Positions 1-8,070 of a stretch of 16,575 bases of DNA are shown in pieces. The notes beneath the pieces were generated by a model. It ran no database searches. It was not told the origin of the DNA and worked only from the letters and a program-made list of their open reading frames with translations. This DNA is from an uncultured Porphyromonadaceae bacterium (lineage in GTDB: Bacteria > Bacteroidota > Bacteroidia > Bacteroidales > Muribaculaceae): the NCBI GenBank assembly GCA_947174155.1, contig CAMWHX010000005.1:1-16575 (forward strand), written 5' to 3'. Every line of letters starts with the position of its first letter. Within the stretch, counting starts at the first letter, position 1. The position numbers were made by a program, and so were the translations under genes.

Positions 1-1464
1 GTCAGGGATGGTGGCTACTATTTCCTCAGCCGCCCCCGACGGTTCGGGAAGAGTCTGCTGCTTTCTACTCTCGAAGCTTATTATCAAGGGCGCCGGGATC
101 TTTTCTCCGGTTTGGCATTGGGTGGCATGACTGATGACTGGGAGCCTCATCCCGTGCTTCATCTGGACCTGAATGTCGGCGTCTATGATTGTGTAGATGG
201 TCTGTTGTCTGTGCTGAACTCTTATCTTGAGCGATGGGAAAGCCTTTATGGAGACCGGAAGAGGGATAGGGATGTATCGGAGCGATTCGGTCATATAATT
301 TCCAGCGCTTGTGAGAAAACCGGCAAGAAGGTTGCAATACTGATTGATGAATATGACAAACCTCTTCTTAACGCATTCGGCAACGAGTCATTGGCTTCGG
401 AGCTGAGGAAGATTCTGAAATCGTTCTACGCCAACCTCAAGACAATGGATCAGTATATAGAGATTGCGGTAATCACCGGTGTGGCACGATTCAGCAAAGT
501 CTCTGTATTCTCCGATCTCAACAATCTTAGGGATATCTCATTCGAGGATAATTTCGCCGCTATTTGCGGAGTAACGTCCGAAGAGCTTGATCAGTATTTT
601 CCGGATAGGATTCAAGCTATTGCGGATAAGAGCGGAAGATCATTTCCTGAGATACGTGAGGAACTGCGCGACAATTATGACGGCTATCATTTTGCGAAGC
701 AATCACCGGATATCTACAATCCCTTCAGTCTGCTTAGTGCTTTCGCAGCGAGGGAAATCGGCAAATATTGGTTTCGGACCGGCACTCCCACATATCTTGT
801 GCGGTTGATTGAAAACTCTGACCTGAACCTACCTGAGCTTGCTCCGTGTGAAATTGACAGGGATGAGCTTGAATCTGCGGGGATACTCGCAGGAGATCCG
901 ATTCCGGCCTTCTATCAGACCGGATACCTGACGATCAAGAAGTATGAAGATGATATTGATACCTACATTCTTGACTATCCCAACAAGGAAGTCAAGGAGG
1001 GTTTTCTGAAATTTCTGATTCCCTATTACCTGACTAAGTCAACCGGAGACATCGCGAAGCGTTTCAATATCGGCAAATTTGTGCGTGATGTACGCGAAGG
1101 GAAGATAGAATCATTTATGCTCTCACTCGACAGCCTGATTGCCGGGATTCCTTATTCGAAGCAGAAGACAGTGGAGGATCATTTCCAGACGGCAATATAT
1201 CTTCTTTTCACCCTAATGGGATATCTTACACGTATGGAGGATCGGACGTCTAACGGACGAATGGATCTGACGGTTGAGACAGACCGTTTTATCTACCTCT
1301 TTGAGTTTAAGATTGACCGGTCTGCTCAAATTGCACTGACACAGATTCGAGACAAAGGCTATTGGCGAAAGTTTCTCTCCTCCGGTAAAGAGATTTACCT
1401 TATCGGGGCTAACTTCAGCACGCAGACGCGCACTCTCTCCGATTATCTCATCGAGCAGGTGTGA
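1..1464 (+). CDS. AAA-ATPase-like protein with C-terminal PD-(D/E)XK nuclease-like domain (5' partial)
   Basis: The open frame runs from the first base of the window, so the start codon and probably the first 25-35 residues lie outside; 487 codons are present and the family is usually about 510-520 residues. The P-loop motif RPRRFGKSL is read at about 31-57 and the Walker B motif ILIDEYDKPL at about 337-366. The C-terminal part carries GRMDLTVE followed by YLFEFKID (about 1255-1317), the D...ExK pattern of the DUF1703-type PD-(D/E)XK domain. This is the AAA-ATPase_like (PF09820) plus PF08011 architecture, abundant and multicopy in Bacteroidales, with no settled function; mobile-element or defence roles are guesses. 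Its base composition is visibly more AT-rich than the following genes, consistent with an accessory gene. It is followed by a hairpin at 1522-1557 that could terminate it. Confidence 0.9.
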   Translation, partial: VRDGGYYFLSRPRRFGKSLLLSTLEAYYQGRRDLFSGLALGGMTDDWEPHPVLHLDLNVGVYDCVDGLLSVLNSYLERWESLYGDRKRDRDVSERFGHIISSACEKTGKKVAILIDEYDKPLLNAFGNESLASELRKILKSFYANLKTMDQYIEIAVITGVARFSKVSVFSDLNNLRDISFEDNFAAICGVTSEELDQYFPDRIQAIADKSGRSFPEIREELRDNYDGYHFAKQSPDIYNPFSLLSAFAAREIGKYWFRTGTPTYLVRLIENSDLNLPELAPCEIDRDELESAGILAGDPIPAFYQTGYLTIKKYEDDIDTYILDYPNKEVKEGFLKFLIPYYLTKSTGDIAKRFNIGKFVRDVREGKIESFMLSLDSLIAGIPYSKQKTVEDHFQTAIYLLFTLMGYLTRMEDRTSNGRMDLTVETDRFIYLFEFKIDRSAQIALTQIRDKGYWRKFLSSGKEIYLIGANFSTQTRTLSDYLIEQV

Positions 1465-1486
1465 AGATCATCTCGGATAGCTATGG

Positions 1487-1518
1487 TTTTCGGGATTGGG
1501 ATTTTTTTTGTAATTTTG
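1487..1518 (+). promoter_or_regulatory. Bacteroidetes-type promoter candidate for the GT117 gene
   Basis: TAATTTTG at 1511-1518 fits the Bacteroidetes -7 consensus TAnnTTTG exactly. A weak -33-like TTTTC lies at 1487-1491, 19 bases further upstream. A run of eight T and a G directly precedes the -7 box, an arrangement repeated at 7925-7943 (before hemD). Transcription would begin near 1522-1526, 50-55 bases before the GT117 start codon. The motif is read directly; promoter function is inferred. Confidence 0.55.
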
Positions 1519-1521
1519 TAG

Positions 1522-1557
1522 CCGGTATGGTGGCACCGGGCCACCGTGCCGGTTTTT
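1522..1557 (+). terminator. Strong hairpin plus T-run: terminator of the upstream gene or leader attenuator
   Basis: The arms 1522-1534 and 1540-1552 pair over 13 positions, with two G-U wobbles if formed in RNA, around a 5-base loop at 1535-1539. Five T follow at 1553-1557. This is the form of an intrinsic terminator. It lies 58 bases after the stop of the AAA-like gene and 18 bases before the GT117 start. Because the promoter candidate would start transcription at about the left arm, the same hairpin would also sit at the extreme 5' end of the GT117 transcript. Confidence 0.6.
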
Positions 1558-1575
1558 CGCGAAAAATACTTACTG

Positions 1576-4500
1576 ATGATAACGAAACGGTATAAGCTGG
1601 TCAATAACGTCGGGGGATGGCTCGTGTTTGTCATCGCCCTGGTGACCTATTGGCTCACGTTGGAGCCTACCGCCTCCTACTGGGATTGCGGTGAGTTTAT
1701 AATCCAGGCTGACAAGCTGGAGGTGGGTCACCCGCCGGGGAACCCTATCTTCATGCTCACGGCCCGCTTCTTCGCCAACTTCGCTCCAGACGCGGCCCAC
1801 GTGTCGGTGATGGTCAACGCCATGAGCGGTCTGCTCAGCGCCCTGACTATCCTGCTCCTCTTCTGGACGATCACTCACCTCACGCGGCGTCTGATCGTGC
1901 GTGATGATCAGGCGGGAGAGATCTCCTTGGCCAAGCTCATTACCATCATGGGGGCCGGTCTGGCCGGATCGCTGGCATACTGCTGGAGCGATACGTTCTG
2001 GTTCTCGGCCGTCGAGGGTGAGGTCTATGCCTTCTCTTCCTTCTGTACCGCCCTGGTATTCTGGCTTATACTTAAATGGGAGAATCATGCCGACTCTCCC
2101 CACTCGGACCGCTATCTCATACTGATCGCCTACATCATCGGTGTCAGTGTGGCTGTCCACCTCCTCAATCTGCTGTGTATCCCCGCCATAGTGCTGGTGT
2201 TCTGCTACCGAAAGTGGAAGGACATGAACCTAACGAAGTCACTCATCGCTCTGATAGTGTCGTTTGCCATCATCGTGTTCGTGCTCTACGGTCTGGTGCC
2301 GGGCTTCATCAAGGTGGCCCAGCAGTTTGAGCTCTTCTTCGTCAACACCTGCCATATGGCCTTCAACACGGGTGCCCTCATATACGCCGTGCTGACCGTG
2401 GCTGTCTTCTTCTGGGCGCTCTACTCGCTATACGCCGAGAAGTCGGCCAACGGCATCAGAATCTCCTTCCTCTGTGCCGTCGCCATATCGGGTATATTCT
2501 GGATCGGTTCCCCCTGGGTGGCCCTGATCCTTCTGGCAGCTCTGGCAGCTCTGCTCTGGACCCGCTTCAAGACGCAGCTCCCCGTGAGGGTGCTGACCGT
2601 GGTGATGTGGAGTATCGCCGTAATCTTCGTAGGCTATTCCAGCTATGCCCTGATCCTGATTCGCTCTACGGCTGACACTCCGATGAATCAGAACTCCCCC
2701 GACAATGTCTTCGACCTCGCCTCCTACCTCAACCGTGAGCAGTATGGCGAGAATCCCCTCCTCTACGGTGAGACGCTCAACAGCGCCCCGATGAAGGAGG
2801 TGACGACGGTCTATGTCGATTCCGTCGTGCAGCGTGATGACGGATCCTGGGTGACTATCGCGACCCCCTATTATCAAGCTGTGGTCAAACCCGGCAAGCC
2901 CCTCTATGCCAAGGGAGTCCCCGGAGCGGAACCCTCTTCCGAATACGGTTTCCTCTCGGAGAGCGAGAAGTCTGCCAATGCCGACAAGGCCCGTCACGGC
3001 GGAGACTACTACGTCAAGCGTGACTACAAGGCCGAGGCGAAGATGAATCCGGAGCTCAACATGCTCTTCCCGCGTCTGTACAGCCGTATGCACCGCGATA
3101 TGTATCGCCAGTGGGTGAATCTCGACACCGTGCCGGGCACTCTGGTCCCCCTGACTGCAGTAGACCGCGCCACAGGTCAGAAGGTGCCTGAGCTTGACAC
3201 CCAGGTGCAGCCCGTATACAACGAATATACCGGCACGCTGGCATATCCGCAGAAGCAGGCCTTCAAGCCCTCCTATGCGCAGAATCTCGCCTACTTCTTC
3301 AACTACCAGCTCGCCCACATGTATATGCGCTACTTCATGTGGAACTTCGCCGGACGCCAGAACGACGTCCTCAATCAGCAGGGTGAGCTCGATGCGGGCA
3401 ACTGGATCTCGGGTATCCCCTTCATCGACAATCTCCGACTGGGTGACCAGTCGCTCCTACCCGGAGACTTAGGTAAGGATAACGCCGGCCACAACGTCTA
3501 CTATATGCTCCCCCTCATCCTCGGCCTTTTAGGCCTCTTATGGCAGGCCTTCGAGGGTAAACGTGGCATCGAGCAGTTCTGGGTGGTCTTCTTCCTCTTC
3601 TTCATGACCGGTGTCGCCATCGTGCTCTACCTCAATCAGACTCCCGGACAGCCGCGTGAGCGAGACTATGCTTTCGCCGGATCCTTCTACGCCTTCGCCA
3701 TCTGGATTGGTCTGGGTGTGGCCGGACTGTGGCGTCTGCTGGAACGCTCGAAGTTGAAGAGTGAATACTGCGCCGGCGTGGCCGCCATCATAGGTCTGGC
3801 CATACCCTTGCAGATGGTCAGCCAGACCTGGGATGACCATGACCGCTCCGGGCGCTACGCGGCCCGAGACTTCGCCATCAACTATCTGGAGAGTCTGGAG
3901 CCCAACGCCATCGTCTTCTGCAACGGCGACAACGACACCTTCCCCCTCTGGTATGCCCAGGAGGTGGAGGGTGTGCGACCCGATGTGAAGATAATCAATC
4001 TCAGCTACCTCAACTCCGACTGGTATGCCAACCAGCAGCGTATGCAGTCTTATGAGGCTGCCCCGGTGAAGTTTACCGCCACGCCTCAGGATTATGCATA
4101 CAGCCGCGCCGACGTCACCCTGCTCGGTGAGGAGAAGGCACCGGCTGACCTTCTGGAGTCGCTCAAACTCGTGTATTCGGGTCGTGGACGCACCGAAGCC
4201 GCTCCCTACTCCGTAATGCCTTCGAGTGTGGTCAGCATACCCGTGGACCGCGCGACAGTCATCAAGCGCGGTCTTGTCGCTCCCTCCGACACGGCGCGCA
4301 TCGTGGATCAGATCACGATCGACCTGCGCCAGGCCTCGGCGGTGCGCTCCAAGGGATATGTAAGCCTCGGCGAACTGCTGATGCTCGATATCATAGCCAC
4401 CAATGCCGCCAACGGCTGGGAGCGTCCCATCTACTGGGCTTCGACCGTAGGCCAGGAGTATCATCTGGGTCTCACCCCCTATCTGCGCTCCACCGGTATG

Positions 4501-5439
4501 GTGCATCAGCTCGTACCGACAATACAGCCCGACATGGCCTCTCGCACTGATCGCGCATATGACGTCATCACCAAGAAATATCGTTGGGGTGGAGCTGATG
4601 TGGATCCCTCCAAGGCTCCGTACTTCGACGAGACAGTGCGCCGTATGCTCGTGAGCATGCGCAGTTCGATGGTTGACCTCGCCAGTGAACTCATCTATGA
4701 GGGTGACGAATTGGCAAAGTCAGGTCAGACCAAGGAGGCGCGTGAGAAATACACCAAAGCTCTTGAGGTGCTCGACCTGATGGAGAAGAAACTCCCCACT
4801 ACCACCGCCTCCTACACCGTCAGCGTAGCCCTGACTGCGGCCCAGCTATACTGTGAACTTGGAAGTGAGAAGTGTCTCAATCGCCCCGAGCTCACCAAGA
4901 AGGGTCTCGAGCAGCTTCTCGGACTGATGGAGCGTTTCGGCGCTTATGTGAAATACAACCGCTCCATGGCAATGAAGTTCGGCCCCGGAGCCGCGATGAC
5001 CTACGAGTCTCAGCTGATGCCCTACCAGTATTGGCGTATCATAGAGATTTACAAGGAGTATGGCGGCGACATGAAGAGGGTCAAGCCCATACTCGACAAG
5101 TGGAGTCTCAATGAGCAGGAGTTGCAAAGCAACTACGATCGATATGTCAACGGTGTTCCCGCCTCTGCCCCCGCAGCAGATGATGAGATCACACTCGACC
5201 AGCTCGGCGAGGAGATCGCCAAATACAGTGAAGTGGCCAACGAGCTGAGTCGGCTGACTCCGGCGGAGTATGCCGAGCGCAGTGCCGACGAGAAGATGAT
5301 CGACTCGGCGCTGTGGCAGGTGGTAGAGTATTATCTCAACGCCGGCGGCTCGATGGATGAGCTGGAGCGGTATGAGCAGTTCCACGCCCTCGACAAGGCC
5401 CGCAGCAAGCGCCTTTCAAGTGCCTACATGGACCGCTAA
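1576..5439 (+). CDS. GT117-family (DUF2723) membrane glycosyltransferase
   Basis: The protein has 1287 residues from ATG at 1576; an in-frame GTG at 1546 lies inside the hairpin and adds an unlikely N-terminus. DUF2723 (PF11028, CAZy GT117, related to eukaryotic TMEM260 O-mannosyltransferase) proteins are GT-C enzymes that take sugar from a polyprenyl-phosphate donor on the outer side of the inner membrane. The first loop carries YWDCGEF (residues 35-41) with the acidic pair expected at the catalytic site, then VGHPPGNP. About ten hydrophobic segments fill roughly residues 12-370, and a second cluster lies at about 641-760 around QTPGQPRERDYAFAGSF. NGDNDTFPLWYAQE (from about 783) begins the soluble part. 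The last 250 residues are helical and TPR-like (KEAREKYTKALEVLDLM). It is followed 12 bases later by a polysaccharide deacetylase. The exact acceptor is unknown; protein O-glycosylation is the best inference. Confidence 0.9.
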   Translation: MITKRYKLVNNVGGWLVFVIALVTYWLTLEPTASYWDCGEFIIQADKLEVGHPPGNPIFMLTARFFANFAPDAAHVSVMVNAMSGLLSALTILLLFWTITHLTRRLIVRDDQAGEISLAKLITIMGAGLAGSLAYCWSDTFWFSAVEGEVYAFSSFCTALVFWLILKWENHADSPHSDRYLILIAYIIGVSVAVHLLNLLCIPAIVLVFCYRKWKDMNLTKSLIALIVSFAIIVFVLYGLVPGFIKVAQQFELFFVNTCHMAFNTGALIYAVLTVAVFFWALYSLYAEKSANGIRISFLCAVAISGIFWIGSPWVALILLAALAALLWTRFKTQLPVRVLTVVMWSIAVIFVGYSSYALILIRSTADTPMNQNSPDNVFDLASYLNREQYGENPLLYGETLNSAPMKEVTTVYVDSVVQRDDGSWVTIATPYYQAVVKPGKPLYAKGVPGAEPSSEYGFLSESEKSANADKARHGGDYYVKRDYKAEAKMNPELNMLFPRLYSRMHRDMYRQWVNLDTVPGTLVPLTAVDRATGQKVPELDTQVQPVYNEYTGTLAYPQKQAFKPSYAQNLAYFFNYQLAHMYMRYFMWNFAGRQNDVLNQQGELDAGNWISGIPFIDNLRLGDQSLLPGDLGKDNAGHNVYYMLPLILGLLGLLWQAFEGKRGIEQFWVVFFLFFMTGVAIVLYLNQTPGQPRERDYAFAGSFYAFAIWIGLGVAGLWRLLERSKLKSEYCAGVAAIIGLAIPLQMVSQTWDDHDRSGRYAARDFAINYLESLEPNAIVFCNGDNDTFPLWYAQEVEGVRPDVKIINLSYLNSDWYANQQRMQSYEAAPVKFTATPQDYAYSRADVTLLGEEKAPADLLESLKLVYSGRGRTEAAPYSVMPSSVVSIPVDRATVIKRGLVAPSDTARIVDQITIDLRQASAVRSKGYVSLGELLMLDIIATNAANGWERPIYWASTVGQEYHLGLTPYLRSTGMVHQLVPTIQPDMASRTDRAYDVITKKYRWGGADVDPSKAPYFDETVRRMLVSMRSSMVDLASELIYEGDELAKSGQTKEAREKYTKALEVLDLMEKKLPTTTASYTVSVALTAAQLYCELGSEKCLNRPELTKKGLEQLLGLMERFGAYVKYNRSMAMKFGPGAAMTYESQLMPYQYWRIIEIYKEYGGDMKRVKPILDKWSLNEQELQSNYDRYVNGVPASAPAADDEITLDQLGEEIAKYSEVANELSRLTPAEYAERSADEKMIDSALWQVVEYYLNAGGSMDELERYEQFHALDKARSKRLSSAYMDR

Positions 5440-5451
5440 CGATCCGCTGAG

Positions 5452-6147
5452 GTGAGATTCATCGAATCCCCCCCGCTCTGGTGGCGACGTATCATAGCCC
5501 CCGATGCGCTCTGGCGCGTCGGGGTGTCACCGGAGGATGAAAGGGTGACCGGGGTGGTAAGCACATCCGACGAGGAAGCACCCACGGTGTGGCTGACCTT
5601 TGATGACGGTCCGACGGAGGGTACCACTCCTTGGATCATGCGGTGTCTGAGTGAATATGGCGTGAAGGCCACATTCTTCATGGTCGGTGACAATGTGCGC
5701 CGCTATGCCGGACTGATGGAGAGGGTGCTCGAACAGGGGCACAGCGTGGGCAACCATACCTACCATCATCTTGCGGCCCACCGCCACGGAGCGGAGAAGT
5801 ATATGGCCGACGTGCGTCGGGGTGGAGAGATGATATCGGGGCGCCTGTTTCGTCCCCCACACGGCACCCTCACTCCGGCAGTAAGAAGGATGCTGACAGC
5901 CGAGGGCTGGCACACGGTGATGTATGACGTCGTCACACGCGATTACAGCCGGCGCATGGGAGCCGCAGATGTGACGGCCAACGTGAAGCGCTACACCCGC
6001 CCCGGCTCCGTAATCGTGTTTCACGACTCCCTGCGCAGCATCGACTCCCTGCGCACGGCGCTCCCCGAAAGCATCGAGTGGCTGCTTGAACGCGGTTACC
6101 GTTTCGGCGTTATAGATATGGAGAGCGGGCTTCCCGTGATCCGCTAA
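5452..6147 (+). CDS. NodB-type polysaccharide deacetylase (CE4-like)
   Basis: This 231-residue protein has all the NodB motifs: TFDDGP at 49-54 (catalytic and metal Asp51/52), HTYHH at 102-106 (metal-binding His102 and His106), RPPHG at 134-138, an Asp near 159-164 (YDVVTRDY), and VIVFHD at 187-192 with the catalytic His191. It should remove acetyl groups from N-acetylated sugars in a metal-dependent reaction. There is no signal peptide, so the protein may be cytoplasmic or membrane-peripheral. The GTG start at 5452 gives the usual N-terminus of Bacteroidales homologues (RFIESPPLWWRR.. APDALWR) and lies 12 bases after the GT117 stop, so the two are probably cotranscribed. A run of seven C at 5468-5474 lies within codons 6-8. 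The substrate is not determinable here. Confidence 0.92.
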   Translation: MRFIESPPLWWRRIIAPDALWRVGVSPEDERVTGVVSTSDEEAPTVWLTFDDGPTEGTTPWIMRCLSEYGVKATFFMVGDNVRRYAGLMERVLEQGHSVGNHTYHHLAAHRHGAEKYMADVRRGGEMISGRLFRPPHGTLTPAVRRMLTAEGWHTVMYDVVTRDYSRRMGAADVTANVKRYTRPGSVIVFHDSLRSIDSLRTALPESIEWLLERGYRFGVIDMESGLPVIR

Positions 6148-6157
6148 ATGAAAGCAA

Positions 6158-7192
6158 ATGAGCAGTCTGAAAGATAAGAAAATACTTGTGGTGGGGGCCG
6201 GCGGATTTGCCGGTGGCTTCATCGTAGAGGAGTGTCTGCGCCGGGGCGCACGGGTGTGGTGCGGAGTGCGCGCCTCGACCTCACGCCGCTGGCTGACCGA
6301 CAGCACGTTGCAGTGGGTCACCCTCGATTTCGACCAACCCTCCACACTTGCTCCCACACTGCGCGCCGCCCTCCCCGACGGGGAAAAGTGGGATTATATC
6401 ATCTACAATCTCGGAGCCACGAAATGTCTGCGCTACACGGATTTCGCCCGAATCAACAGCGAGTATCTGCGTGACTTCCTGGAGGCCGTCAAAGAGTGTG
6501 ATATGGTTCCCGAGAAACTACTGTATATGAGCAGTCTGTCGGCTGTCGGCCCCGGTCCGAAAGGGTATACCCCCTTCACGGAGCGCACCATACCGCAACC
6601 CAACACCCGCTATGGCGCCTCTAAACTCAAGGCCGAGATGAATCTGGCCATGAGCGGTGTGCCCTATATCATATTCCGCGCCACAGGCATTTACGGGCCC
6701 AGAGATCATGACTACTTCCTGATGTTTGAGTCCATCCGCAAGGGTGTCGACTTCTCTGTCGGTTTCCGCAGGCAGTTGCTCTCCTTCATCTATGTCGAAG
6801 ACCTGGCACGTGCCATCTGCGATGCTTTGGAGCATGCCCCTGTCGGCGAGACCTATAACGTAGCCGAAAACCGGACCTACACCCAGAGTGAATTCCGCAA
6901 GATGGCAGCCGACATACTTGGCAAACGACTCGTCATACCCGTGAAGGCTCCGTTGTGGATTGTCAAGGGGGTGTGTGCGGTAGCCGAGAAGATAGGGGCG
7001 GCCAAGGGGAAGCCTTCGACCCTCAACAGCGACAAATACAATATCCTGCGCCAGCGAAACTGGAGCGTCGACACCTCCAAGGCGCACCGCGACTTCGGAT
7101 TCGAGGCGAGAGTGCCCCTTGAAGAGGGTATACGCCGCGCCTGCGAGTGGTATGAAGCGCAGGGATGGTTCAAGTCCAAATCCGCCAAATAG
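6158..7192 (+). CDS. NAD(P)-dependent epimerase/dehydratase, extended SDR family
   Basis: The 344-residue protein opens with a Rossmann fingerprint GAGGFAGG (residues 13-20) and has the SDR catalytic set Ser125/126 (YMSSLSAVGP), Tyr152 and Lys156 (YGASK). The later FIYVEDLARAI and TYNVAE segments are typical of sugar-nucleotide epimerase/dehydratase relatives. The start at ATG 6158 is 10 bases after the deacetylase stop; an earlier ATG at 6148 is out of frame. The context (GT117, deacetylase) suggests modification of a sugar nucleotide or lipid-linked glycan, but this family also includes hydroxysteroid and flavonoid-type reductases, so the substrate stays open. Confidence 0.88.
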   Translation: MSSLKDKKILVVGAGGFAGGFIVEECLRRGARVWCGVRASTSRRWLTDSTLQWVTLDFDQPSTLAPTLRAALPDGEKWDYIIYNLGATKCLRYTDFARINSEYLRDFLEAVKECDMVPEKLLYMSSLSAVGPGPKGYTPFTERTIPQPNTRYGASKLKAEMNLAMSGVPYIIFRATGIYGPRDHDYFLMFESIRKGVDFSVGFRRQLLSFIYVEDLARAICDALEHAPVGETYNVAENRTYTQSEFRKMAADILGKRLVIPVKAPLWIVKGVCAVAEKIGAAKGKPSTLNSDKYNILRQRNWSVDTSKAHRDFGFEARVPLEEGIRRACEWYEAQGWFKSKSAK

Positions 7193-7229
7193 GATATGAC
7201 CATTACGAATGATGAGATATGACCATTAC
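7193..7229 (+). repeat. 14-bp direct duplication creating a leader ORF that overlaps the DUF4271 start
   Basis: GATATGACCATTAC occurs at 7193-7206 and again at 7216-7229, 23 bases apart. The first copy gives an ATG at 7196 opening an 8-codon frame (MTITNDEI) whose TGA at 7220-7222 overlaps the ATG at 7219 of the next gene in an ATGA junction. The second copy supplies the real start MTITDAAA. The sequence facts are direct; translational coupling through the mini-ORF is an inference. Confidence 0.6.
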
Positions 7230-8010
7230 TGATGCAGCAGCCGATACCCTCACCGCTGTGACCGACAGTGTCGCCGTGCAAGCGGTCGACAGTGTCGCCC
7301 TCACACAGAGCGCTCCGGTAGCCGGGATAGTGCTTGAAGCTCCTCCGGTGCCTCCCGCCGTGGCACCTCCCGCCTCCACTGCGGGCACTTCGATAGTGAC
7401 CGGTGCCCTGCTGCTGATATTCTGCATCGTGGCCTTCCGCTTCCGCAGCAGCGCCCGCTACTTCGGCATCCTGCTGCGCGATCTCACGGTGGTGCGTCTG
7501 CGCCAGAACGCCTTCGACGACACCGTGCGCGAGACGTCGTTTCTGGTGCTGCTCAACATCCTGGAGATCTCCTGCGCCGGAGTCCTTATGGCCTACGGTA
7601 TCGTGCCTGCCGGCCCCTCGCTGATGCAGACCGCGGTGTGCGTCGGAGTCTGCAGCCTCTACGCCCTGGGGATGTGGATAGCCTACAGCGTCGTGGGCAA
7701 CGTCTTCTCCGACGGCGTGCATACACGCATGTGGGTGCGCGGTTATGGAGCCAGTCAGGGTCTGCTGAGCCTCCTGCTGCTCCCACTCGCCCTCCTCTGC
7801 ATATGCTATCCCGCCGAGGGGCGACTTTATGGCATTATTGGCCTCGGATGCTTCATCCTGGCCAAAATGGTGTTCCTGTGGAAGGGATTTCGCATTTTTT
7901 TCACCCAAATTTCCTCGTGGGTGCTTTTTTTGTACTACCTTTGCAGTCTGGAAATAGTGCCGCTTCTGATCATCGCCGCTACGGCGGTGTCGCTGTGTGC
8001 CCGGGTATGA
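7219..8010 (+). CDS. DUF4271 family membrane protein
   Basis: The 263-residue protein has a 50-residue Ala/Val/Pro-rich N-terminus, then about five to six hydrophobic segments (near residues 57-73, 108-128, 136-158, 182-200, 206-222 and 232-260). The C-terminal WVLFLYYLCSLEIVPLLII matches the conserved end of Bacteroidetes DUF4271 proteins. The function of the family is unknown. In Bacteroides it stands directly before hemD, as here, so the pair is a conserved arrangement (from memory of the family). The low-complexity N-terminus repeats DSVAV/DSVAL, encoded by two copies of a GACAGTGTCGCC block. An apparent promoter for hemD lies inside its last third. Confidence 0.85.
   Translation: MTITDAAADTLTAVTDSVAVQAVDSVALTQSAPVAGIVLEAPPVPPAVAPPASTAGTSIVTGALLLIFCIVAFRFRSSARYFGILLRDLTVVRLRQNAFDDTVRETSFLVLLNILEISCAGVLMAYGIVPAGPSLMQTAVCVGVCSLYALGMWIAYSVVGNVFSDGVHTRMWVRGYGASQGLLSLLLLPLALLCICYPAEGRLYGIIGLGCFILAKMVFLWKGFRIFFTQISSWVLFLYYLCSLEIVPLLIIAATAVSLCARV
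7910..7943 (+). promoter_or_regulatory. Promoter candidate for hemD inside the DUF4271 coding region
   Basis: TACCTTTG at 7936-7943 matches TAnnTTTG and is followed by C, as in the fuller consensus. A T-run ending in G (7925-7932) precedes it, as before GT117. A weak -33-like TTTCC lies at 7910-7914. Transcription from here would give hemD a leader of about 120 bases. It sits in codons for the conserved membrane end of DUF4271, so part of the match could be chance. Confidence 0.5.
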
Positions 8011-8070
8011 TCCTGTAACCGGAATAAGAAGCGGAGCGATGACCTCTGTAGCATGATATAAGACATAGAC

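Noticed and set aside
1546..1575. GTG start at 1546 for the GT117 gene.
   Set aside because: It lies in the right arm of the hairpin; the ATG at 1576 gives the usual short N-terminus before the first membrane segment.
2428..4506. Long minus-strand open frames opposite the GT117 gene (2428-3318 and 3538-4506).
   Set aside because: They mirror a strongly supported coding frame in GC-rich DNA, show low-complexity composition and no recognisable domain.
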